64,000 nucleotides of DNA from Castor canadensis (Eukaryota; Chordata; Mammalia; Rodentia; Castoridae), in assembly GCF_047511655.1 (NCBI RefSeq), contig NC_133392.1, positions 26,364,001 through 26,428,000 on the forward strand, given 5' to 3'. Each line of letters begins with the position of its first letter. Within the stretch, counting starts at the first letter, position 1. The position numbers and the translations under genes were made by a program. This document shows positions 28,601-40,377 of the stretch, one piece after another. Under the pieces are notes generated by a model. The model saw nothing but the letters and a program-made list of their open reading frames with translations. It did no database searches and was not told the DNA's origin.

Positions 28601-31600
28601 AGGTGGACGACGTCCTGGGGTTTGTTTATCCATCTGTCTGTTATTTTACCTCTGTATCACCCACTTCCTCAATAAATCCACTTATTTCCTGGCTTAGTCC
28701 CCTCTGCTACAGCTAGGTAGTAAGTACCACTCTGGCTGATACTAGTCTTCCAGGACAGGGGGTGGACTAATGACAATCATGTTGCTGAAAGGTTCTAGCA
28801 CTCTGTAGACTGTAGAAGGTGTTCTATAGAGCTCAATGACTCATCCCTGACAACATTCATTAGTTTAAGATCTCTACCTTTAGCTGGGCACCAGTGGCTC
28901 ATGCCTATAATCCCAGCTACGTGGGAGGCTGAGATTGGGAGCATCTCAGTTTGAGGCCAGCCTGGACAAACAGTTTGAGAGACCTCATCTCCAAAATAAC
29001 CAGAACAAGGTGAGCTGGTGGCATGACTTAAGCAGTAGAGAGACTGCAACTGCAAAAGCCCTAAGTTTAAACCTCAGCACCACCAAAAAAAAAAAAAAAA
29101 AAAAAGGTATCTACCTTTAGTTCAAATAAACTACTTGACCTCAAACTTAATTATGGGTCTAATTAAAACATGACATCACAGCTTAAGGTGATGATATTGC
29201 AGACTAAAACTGCAAACATAATGAAGTCTTCTTTTTCACAACAAAGACTGGAGGGGATACAAACAAAATCTACAGACTAAAGAAACCACAGAGTAAACAG
29301 ACAGAAAAGTATCTCACCACCAAGTCTTATTATTATAAAACTAAAGGGCTGATTTTGAAATTCTAAAATTATGGGTCAGCATCTAAAGTTCAATGTCCCA
29401 GGAATATTTCCCTATCTCAGATACAAGCCTTCTCAGACATACTATACTTCTACTCTGATTCCTTCAGGATGCTGACCAGATGTTACCCTTGGAAGATACT
29501 CTGCAGGTCCTTCTGCAACATCCCTCAGTTTGTAAGACTTACAAACTGGATAGATTCCTGGCTGAACCTGAAAAACCTTTCTTACAGTAATGTGCATCTA
29601 GTTCCATTCATCAATGGCCTAACAATTCCAAGAGGTTGGGTTCTTCTGTAGAGGAAGCAGGAGCAGACAGGCCACTGGATATTCTGAAAAAAAGAATCCC
29701 TGACAAACAGGATCACCCATTACATGGAACTATTAGTTTCTGTCTCCCTAGAATCTCTCTGCAGAATCCACCAGAACATGACTTTAAAGCTCAGATTTTG
29801 GTCACCAAGCAGTAAAGTAATAGAAACAGAAAGAATAGGTTACTCTTGGCTACATGTTTATATGGGGAATTACTGAATTCTAGAAAACTGAGTTTAGAGT
29901 ACAAATGTTTCTTTTTAATCAGATGCTGACAAATAGAACTGCAATCAGCCTTTAAACTGATACTTTAAACTCTGTACATAGCTTCTACATTAATTTTCAT
30001 ACAATTCCTCTAATTAGCCCTAGGAGGGTCCAAAAAAAAAAAAAAAGTAACCAAGGCTGGGGATGCAGATCTGTGGTATAGCACAAAGCCCCAGGTTCAA
30101 TCCCCATACAGCAGAAAATAAAAACAGAATATGAAGCCAAGAATACATATTCTTTCAGTGTGGACTACTGCTTGGTGATGACAAACTGAGTTGAAATAGT
30201 AGGTCATGTTCTGGTGGATATGCAGAAAGCGTTATTCTTGAAAGGTTCTTGGGGGAGGCAGGCAAGGGGGAGTTTGCACTCACTATACTCCATGTAGGAG
30301 TGGCTTTGGTTTGTCTGTAGTCATTTTTGTTTCCTACTAGAAAAATAAAGTAACTTGGACAGAGGGAGGTAAAAGAAGTCACAACACCAGCAGAATCAAG
30401 ATGAGAATTCCAAAAGCCCAATTCCAAAGCCATGGTTCTTTCCATAAGCTCATGCTTCTAGGGTCCTCCTCACCTTGGCCGAACACTCAACTCCAAGATG
30501 GTTCGAATAAATCTGGGGTGACTAATTGGTAGGAACCTAGAGAATTAAGAAAGTCAAATTAAGAATGTCAAATTGCTTCTCTTATTCTCTGTAATACAGT
30601 GATCTATAGATCACGATTTCTCTCCATTCCACCCCAAACCACTACTGATGGGTAATGTGTCATGCTGAGGGTCCCATTCTCATCCCTCATAGGAAATGAT
30701 AAGGAGCTAAGGAGCTGGCTTGTCTGACCTATTAAGACTGTTATATCAGACTATGAAAAAAATTTCCTTAGACTATATGCTACAACTCTTTCATTCTAGA
30801 AACAAGGACACTGAAGTCTACAGAGGATAAATGACTTATTAAAGATCCCAGTTAGTTCCTGAAATTAATATACAAACTATTGACCACATTTTTTCCCCTT
30901 TGTTATAGCAAGGAATTCTACTATCATAACATATGCTGTAACTTGATTTAACATAAATGAATATAATTAAAGTGGGGGATGGATTATGATAATTACTGAC
31001 AGTGTATGTACTAAGTAAAAGCTATGAGCCAGGCAACGTACGAGGCACATAACATACATGTTCTCTTTTTCCAGTCTTCTCATTGGCCCTTCAAGGCAGG
31101 CACTACCATTATTCTCACTTTACAAATTAGGGAAATAAAACTGAGTAAAAGTAACTATCAGCACAGAGCACAGTTAATTTAAAATTCAAACCCACATCTG
31201 ATTCCAAACCTATCCTTTTAACCACTACACACTACTTTTTTAAAATATCATGCTAAAGGATTCTTTGGTGAATGCCTTTTTTGTTAGCTAAGAGAAAATC
31301 CAACTACATGCAACTTTTTAATACCTGCCTACATTCCCTCACCATCCCCTCTGCCCCCATTACAACACTCTCCCTCAAAACGAACCCATCCCCTAAAGCC
31401 TCCATACTTCAGTGTCTTCACATCTCGCCCACCAATCACTCGGGCAGTGACTGTCTTCCCAACTTTCAGCTTGGTAGTAGGAGAGGTGCCCACTGGAACA
31501 TCATCTAGTATGTGGGAGGCATGGATACAGCCAATGATGCCATCTTCCAGAGTCACAACCACATGGGTGGCCTTAATAGACTTGACAGTCCCAGTGACAA

Positions 31601-34600
31601 TGTCCCCAATAGCTAGGGTGTGCTTCTTCTGAGTCCCAGCCAGAGCTGGTTCCTCCTCCTCCTCCTCCTCCTCAACTGTCTCAGAATCCTTCCGAGTCTG
31701 TCTCATGGTCCTCTTAGCAGCTGGCCCCTCAACAGCCAAAAGAAGACCAGTCACTCCCGGTTCTGTGGTCTTGAGGGTTAGACAGACACCCTGTCCCACC
31801 TGCAACTTCTCAGAGTCAAAACGGAAGGTGTCGTTGAGGTGAGAGGTCAGGGAGAAAGCTACCAGGTGGCCAGTCTCTACTAAGGAGGCCACGGCAAAGG
31901 ACTCCTCCAGGTGCTGCACAATTGCCTGATGCTGGCTGCCTTTTTTCAGCTGGAAAAGAGAGGAAAACAACCACCTCTGCTTTACAAAATGGTCACTTGC
32001 ACAGAGTAGAACTAGAGAAAGCCCTGATGCCTTATGTCCAGCGGACTGAGTTATAACCAATTAGCTGGGATTTTTTTTTGGTTTTTTGAGACAGAGGCTC
32101 TCTGTATAGCTCAGGCTGAATTCAAATTCCCATCTTCTGCTTTAGCCTTCTGGGTGCTGGTATTACAGTCGTGTACCACAATGCTTGGCTTTTTTTTTTT
32201 TTGCAGCACTGGGGTTTGAACTCAGGCCCCTGCTGGATTTTGTTTGGAATTCAGATTCCTAGGCCCCATCCTATAACTGGTAAATCTGAATTCTACAATT
32301 TAGGTGATTCTGATGCATAGTCAGGCGACCTCTAGTGGCCTTAAGATACTAAGTCCTGACCCTCAGTCTGAAGCACTCCTCCCAATGCATTTGCTCCTTC
32401 AATCTTCAGTAAGCAGTCTTTATTGAGTGCTGTGTATAAGGCACCTGGCCCAACTTTCCTCAAAACCCAAGTAGTGCTTATGTGCTTCTATGTCCAAGCT
32501 TCACCTAGATGATAAAATGCTCAAGTGCCCTGCTAGAAAACTGAGGGAGAGTTCAGGTTAAACAGGAATTCTTTGTCTCTCCTAAAGTTTTAAAATTGTA
32601 GCTGGAGGCGTGGCTCAAGAATCAGAGCAAGCAACTCATGGTTAAGGATTATATCTAGATAATTCTCTGTATTATACTCTACAAAATCAGGTGCTTAAGA
32701 TGATGATCAAATACAGGTCAAAAATCCCTAATCTGAAAATTTTAAACCTAAAATGTGCCAAAATCCAAGCTTTTGGGAATCATGTTGATGCTTTAAAAAG
32801 ATTTTCAGATTAGGGATGCCCAAACCAGTGAAGTCAAAAAGTTTCAGATCCTGGATTTTCAGATTAGGGATGCCCCAAAACAGTGAAGTCAAAAAGTTTC
32901 AGATCCTGGATTTTCAGGTTAGGGATGCCCCAACCAGTGAAGTCAAAAAGTTTCAGATTTTTGATTTTCAGATTAGGGATACTCAACCAGTTAAATCTAT
33001 ACAAATATTCCAAAATTTGAAAATTCTGAAATCTGAAACATTTCTGGCCCCAAGAATTTGAATAAGCAATACTCAACCTATATATATTCTCTGCCAGAGA
33101 AAATTACTAATTTTGAGATTTCCCTCAAACCTTTTTATTTTTTGAGGTACTGGGGCTTGAACTCAGGGCCTTCAACCTGAGTCACTCCACCAGCCCTATT
33201 TTTGTGAAGGGTTTTTCAAGATAAGGTCTTGCAGAACTATTTGCCTGGACTGGCTATGAACTTCGATCCTCCTGATCTCTGCTTTCTAAGTAGCTAGGAT
33301 AACAGGTGTGAGTCACCAGCACCTGGCTCAAACCAATTCTCTTATCACACAAGTGTACAAGAGGCATGGTAGGAGAGTGTGTGAATGTCAGAACTAAGTA
33401 CACACACCTGTTTTGTTTGGTTTAAATAACGGAAGTTTTTTTGTTGTTTTAATTAGTTTCCAACATTTACACTATTGCCATAAGTGTGTGTGTGGGGGGG
33501 GTACTGGGGTGGAACTGAGAGCTAGGTAGGTAGATAGGCACACTACTACCTGAGCCACATTCCCAGCCCAACATTTTTTTTTTCATTTTTCTTTTATTAT
33601 TCATATGTGCATACAAGGCTTGGTTCATTTCTCCCCCCTGCCCCCACCCCCTCCCTTACCACCCACTCCACCCCCTCCCGCTCCCCCCCCTCAATACCCA
33701 GCAGAAACTATTTTGCCCTTATCTCTAATTTTGTTGTAGAGAGAGTATAAGCAATAATAGGAAGGAACAAGGGGTTTTGCTGGTTGAGATAAGGATAGCT
33801 ATACAGGGCGTTGACTCACATTGATTTCCTGTGCGTGGGTGTTACCTTCTAGGTTAATTCTTTTTGATCTAACCTTTTCTCTAGTACCTGTTCCCCTTTT
33901 CCTATTGGCCTCAGTTGCTTTAAGGTATCTGCTTTAGTTTCTCTGCATTAAGCCAGCCCAACATTTTTAATATTGAAATAAATAGCCGAATTCTGCCTTC
34001 TGAAAATCAAAGATTTAAGACAGATGTGGTGATGCACGAAGATAATCACAGCATTTGGGAGCCAAGGTGAGAGGATCATTGAGTTCAAGGCCCGTCTTGG
34101 CTATATAGTAAGACCCTGTCTCAAAAAACCAAAAAGGAAAAAAAAAAAAATCTTGGAAACATCAGACCCAAATATTCCCACTTATAACATTTGGATGGAG
34201 ATAAACAGTATCTGCCCTGTGTAGGCCAAGCATATGTTCACCCATCTGTTGGGGTCCTACCTGTAGCCTCCCTAACCTACAGGCACACACACTCATCTTT
34301 ATTACCTGTTTGGACCTAAGGGTAGAATGACCATATGTAATCCATCACCTGAACCAGAGTGAAAAAAAGTCCTACTAACTCTACCAGACAAAGAGAAAAA
34401 CTGGAAACGTTCTGAACAGATCCAGGTGCACAGTCTTACCTACAGGCGCCTGGGCTAGAACCCCAGACTGAAAGTGTAACACAGAAGGGGTAATCTGAAA
34501 CCACATGTCCTGAGTAAGCTTACCTTTTTAGTTCTTCTATTCACCAAGTCCCAGGAAAGGGAAACATGCACTTCCAACTTCAACATATCAACATTGAGGA

Positions 34601-37600
34601 TTACAACCTTCTTCTTCTCCCCAGATTCCACCACCTGTCCTGCAGTGCAGAACCATACACAATGTGAGCATCCTTTGGAAAAAGGTGAAGAACAGCACCT
34701 CTCCCAGCCTCTTACACTTAGGGAAACCACAGTGATCTACCTCCCACAACTAGAGTTAAGGTGGACCTTAATTTATGCAACCTGATGTGTAAAACCTAGA
34801 TTTATTCAATCATAACAAAAGATTCATACCTAAACCTTTAGCATGCTGTCATTTGTCTTTATTTGCATTCACACATGCTAGGCATACCAAAAGCTTCAAC
34901 ACAATCAACTGATCCACCCTATGTATTGGGAAATGCATATCCCTCTGTATCCAGAGGGAACAATGGGCACAGGGTCTCCCCAATAAACCATGATGAGCAA
35001 AACAAAACCACTCACCTGCCCGATGGTATCTGCTGGCTCTCAAAACCAGGTCAGGCACTGGGCCCCCACTGAACACCACGGAACCATCCTCCAATACTTC
35101 CTGCACCACTAGGTCAAGAACCATCCCTGGAGTCATCTCAGCCAGTGTCTGGATCAGCACAGAGTCTGCCACAGGCCCAAAGGCAGGAGGAATTAGTAAA
35201 ATGAAGAACACTTTCACTACTCCTTTCCTCTGAGATATGCTGGCACCACAGAGAGTGGCGGAGCACTGAAACCAATGATAAGGTAAAAATTGTTTTTCAC
35301 AAAAATGTTAATTCTTCCTGGCCATAATTTATGAAATTAGTCAACAAGGATCAGGAACACAGGCTTTCCTTTGGTTTTAAATTTTCATTGCTCCCAAATG
35401 CTCTCACAACACTTAGGAGGCCAATGCAGGGAGCTCATGAGTTCAAAGCCAACCTGAGCTACATAGTAGGACCTTCCCTCAAAAAAAACAAAAACAAACA
35501 AACAAACAAAAAAAACCAACAACAAAAAAAACAAAACAAAATCAAACCCAAATATCTCTACCTTGTTACAACCAGATGAAGACACTGCACTATGCAGGTC
35601 AGGCACACAATAATCCTGCACAACGGTTCAAAGTCTAAGAGGAAAAAGTAATAACCCCTCACAAAATTTAGCAGGTCTGTGTTCCATTTTACCACCCACT
35701 ACTACCTGCTAAATAAAGAGATGAAAAATGAAGAGGTCAGTAAGTTCACAACAAATGCAAACCCAAGGCCTTTAGAACAAAGGGGAATTTTGCTTCTGGA
35801 CTGACAGGGGATTTCTAGGCTGCTTATAATGACCTTCATCTAAATCTGGGTGCTAATCAGGGGCGTTCATTTTATAAACATTTACTGAGCTGTCTATTAA
35901 TGACTTGGGTATTTTATATACACTGTATTTCCATTAAAAAAACGTTTGCCATGGGAACACCAGTGTCTCACACCTGTAATCCTAACTACTCAGGAGGCAG
36001 AGATCAGAAGCATCATGGACCGAAGCCAGCCCAGAGAGTATGTGAGACCCTATCTCCACCAAATAGGGCTGATGGAGTGGCTGAAGTTGTAGAGCACCTG
36101 CCTAGCAAGTATGAGGTACTGTGTTCAAACCCCAGTACTACAAAAAAAAAAAAGTGTTGCTAAACCAGGAGGACTGCTTGAGCCCAGAGTTCAAGGGTAG
36201 CCTGGGTAGCATAGTGAGACTCCACCCTGCCCCTCCATGAAAACTCTCCCCCTCTCTTTTTTTATTTATGGGGAGACCAACAAGTCATCTTAACACCAGG
36301 TGTAAGTATAGCTTATGCACTCCACCCCAACTCTCATCTTCTATTCCTGCTCCCACCAAACAGGTGTTGAGGCTCCCACCTCGACTGCTCATGAGGCTCC
36401 GCACGCCTTGCAGCTCCTCCAGGCACTGGCTTAGGAGGAGGAGGCTGGTGCTGGCCGGCTCCCCCAAAGCGCAGTCTGACAGCCGCAGCGACAGCAGCAT
36501 CCTCTGCTTCTCCTCATCCACATTGGTCACCTTTGCAACCACTGTCTGCCCTTCAACAAAGTGGTCACTTGGGGTGGTCACAAACTTGTCACTCATGATC
36601 TGAAGAGAAGAGTGCACAGAAATGGGGAATGGAAAGGTAAGGATGTCTCTATTAAGACAACCTATTGAATGAGCCCAGAGATAGGATATGGAGGTAGACA
36701 GAAAAGTGACCCAGGCACCACCCCAGCCCTCTCTGAGCACAGCTCTACTCCTCTTCCATGAAAACATAGGAGAGGCAATGGCCACCCAACTCAGTCTTTG
36801 AGGACACCCAATTGAGAAAGTCCCTGTCTCTAACACCCAATGGCAACCCTTGGCCACTCTGTACATATTCTGAGGTTTATCGTCATGCTTTCATTTAAAA
36901 AATTTTCCTGACAAGGGATACAGTAAGACGTTCCTTGACAAAACATCAGGAAGCCAGACCATGGAAGGGAAGAAATATCTATGAACAGTCTCTGGCAGGA
37001 ATTAGCTCTGTGGTATTTGCTTGGTGCTGTCTTACACTGACTGTCCAGGTCTCAGTTTATTCAGCATGCACAAGCACAAAAGGGTTCCAACTGTGGGGTG
37101 GCTAGGATCTTTTCCCATCTGGAAAAGTTTACAATTCAATGACACAGAGGAGAGAATAATAATCTCAAGGATATTCCAGTGCCTGAATACCTTGAAAACC
37201 CCACTAGGCTCCAAAACCTGTATTAGGCTAAGTATAAACACAAGTTGAGTCCTCTTTACACCACAGACTAGTCTTCAAGGCCACTGTCACTCACCTAATA
37301 CTCCTACATAAAAGAGAACGGGCCCCTTTCTCCAGGAGGCCACCCAGCAACCAGGAGAAATATGACCTGGGATCTTGGTCACACCCTCCACCAGGAGCCT
37401 CCATGGCACATACATGTTAAGTAGTGTATCTTGACCTCTTTCAAAGGATTAAAGACTCCTACTCTTTCCCACTCTCACAGGTTCCATGAGCCTGGTGTTT
37501 CTCCTCAAAGGCCCTAGTACATGGGACTGAACTTACACCTTTGGGGGCCAGTCCACTAAGACCTGAGGGGAACTGGACGAACACACCGTAGTCCTTGATG

Positions 37601-40346
37601 CTCTTCACAAAACCAATGAGCAGCATTCCAGGCTGGATTTCTGAGAAGCTCTTGGGATCCTGGCCACCTGCTACTGTGGAGACCAAAGCTGGCTTCCTGC
37701 AAAGGAGCTAGTGGCATTTCATCAAAGAAATGTTCCAGAAAGAGCAGTCTAAATGTCCATCTGTCCCATTTCCTTCTTCCACTCTATCCCCTCTGCAACT
37801 ACATTAAGTTTCTACATGTGCAGACCCACAGAAGCAGCACCATGTAGAACCATGTTCTAAGCACCACCCAAAGGCCCACAGCCTCCCACCTTCCACTGCC
37901 CTCAGACACCAGTCAAGGATACAACATGCTTCTCACTCTGGCTCAGACACAAGACTCGGTGAAGGGTGTCACCTGCCTGGAGCCAGTGATATAACAGCGG
38001 GCCATTGGCAACATGGTCTGACAGATGAGGTGTGGGGAGGAAAGCAGGGATGTTGTGAGGCAGGACGGCCACCTCCAGCCCATCTTTGGTCTTCTCTAAA
38101 ACCTTCACATCCACCAACTGCTCAGGGAACAGAAAGACGAAACTAGCACTTGGGTACAGTGTACACACCTGTAATCCTGGTTACTTAGGAGGAAGAGATC
38201 AGGAGGATCACAGTCCAGGCTGGCCCAAGCATAAAGTAAGACCCCATATTGAAAATAACCAAAGCAAAAAGAGCTGGTGGCATGGCTCAAGCTTGCACCT
38301 GCCTAGCAAGCACAAGGTCCTGAGTTCAACTCCCCACCCCAGTACTACAAAATAAACAAACAAACAACAAAAACTTAGCACTTGTCTTGAACAGAAAGCA
38401 ACCCCGTCTGAATAAGGCAGAGCTCACAGGCACCAAATCCTAGCTCAAGGGATCACTGATCAGCAGACCCCACCCCACCACCCCACAACCCACTCCACAA
38501 CTTCATCTGTGGGCTCCTATCATTTCTTGCCAATCCCTCTGCTGGATCCCAGAGGAAAGAGTGAACTGCAGCCTGGACCAACTGACCAGAGAAGGCATCA
38601 GCACTCTACTGAAAACTGCACTGTAACACAATTTTCTTTCATAACATTTGCTCTGGCACACAGGTAAGAACAAGTATGAAGTCCTCTCTCAAGAACCTCC
38701 CCCAGCCTCAGAATCCTGTGAAGCTCCCTCTCTTTCTCCTCCCTGGGCTGCAGTACCTCATATGTACCTCCCCTTGCTTTGTCAGGGTAAGACAAATAAC
38801 TTGTCTGGAGAAGTCCAGGTACCTGCCCAGTATTAACGACTTTTCCTTTTTTCTGACCGTTTCCAACACTCTTGTTCTTTGGTTCTGGATCGTTCAACAG
38901 CTTGAAGGATAAGAGCATTCTCTCTTTGGATGGTTCACAGTTCAGCACTACAACCTTCACCACCTGGTAAGAAACCACAAGTGCTTGCCTACCTCCTGCA
39001 GTAGCAGGCCTTGCAGGCTCTGGAGTGTAGTGCCCTCCACCAGCTCTGCAGGGACCTTGGAAGATCCACCAAGAACTTGTATCAGATCAGAAGGCAGGGA
39101 AAAGAAGACATGTACAGAGACTATAAAGAAGCCCCACAAACCAGCCCTCTGAATAAAAGAAAGACATGAGTAACTTTTTTCTGTATACAACTCCAAGTTT
39201 TAAAAGATTATTTTTCCAGGACAGACTCAAATTCACAGTGTTACTTGTGGTGACAATTAGCCTCAGAAAAATTTTTTGATGTGACAAATAATGGTTTGTT
39301 TAGGTAATGACTGACCTCTTCCAGGTGAGCCTGGGTCTATTTGTTTGCCAGTGAGGGCTTCTCTGTTCTGTCACCCCCTCCTCCACTTAGCTGACTCAGA
39401 CCCATTATGTTATTGTGCAGAATGTGTATTTGTGCTCTCTTCCTCCTTTTCTTAAGAGGCAGCTTCCTTGCTTACTACTCCTTCAAATCTACATTCTTGG
39501 GATCACCATGGGTAGAGAGGCCTGTCCAGGGCAAGGATTACCTGACCAATGTAAAAGACCTTCTCTGGATCAGAGATGTACTGGGCACTGAGTTCATGCT
39601 TGGGCACCAGTCCCTGGATGTCATTGTAGAACTTTACAATACAGCCATAGTCCTTGACCCTGATGATGAACCCATGTGTCTGTAGACCAGGCTTGGCATC
39701 ATCATAGCAGGTAATGGCAGGTAGTTTGGACATGACCAGGGTTTTCTTCAGGGTCATTATCAGCTTTTTGGCTTCAGGGTCACAAAGCAAAACCTAGGAA
39801 AAAGACAGCAGCTATCAACAAGTTACCTATCATCAGGAGAGCCACGGAGCTTGTCTCTGCAACCCTCTGAACCCAAAAGCCCTGGGTTACTCCCTCAAGA
39901 ACCTGTCATCTGTTTTTCCTCTAATAATCTCAGCTGTATCTGCTTCCTGCAGGATGACTACTGAAAGCATATAAATCTGTTGCAAATGCATTTCTTCCCA
40001 TAAACTGCTGTAAACTACCCTCTCCTGGCCATAGTCAATATCATTATCTTACAGTAGCCCCCAGTCTTGTGTTAAAGTAACTTCTTTACCACCCCAACTC
40101 CTGCCTATTGGGCTCTGCAGACCCAATTTATCACCTGAGCAGTGTTATTAGCTATAAACTAAGGCTGAGTGATCCAATTATCTTTCACTCCTCAGAAGGC
40201 CCTCTTGAGGGCAGAGAAATTCCTGTTTTTGTACCACTGGGTAGTTGTTGCCTTTGTTGAAATAAAATAAACATAATAAAATCCAGAGCTGGGGTATAAC
40301 TCAGTGGTAGAGCACATGCTTAACATGTGAAAGGTGCTGGGGTTCG

Positions 40347-40377
<31 letters not shown>

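Noticed and set aside
31329-32060. 243-codon open frame on the minus strand as a separate gene
   Set aside because: Its core is PDCD11 exon 20. The flanking residues are intronic read-through on both sides of good splice sites.
32816-33076. Repetitive open frames on both strands (about 81 and 70 codons)
   Set aside because: They are produced by the 54-base tandem array inside a DNA transposon; a unit length divisible by three keeps frames open.
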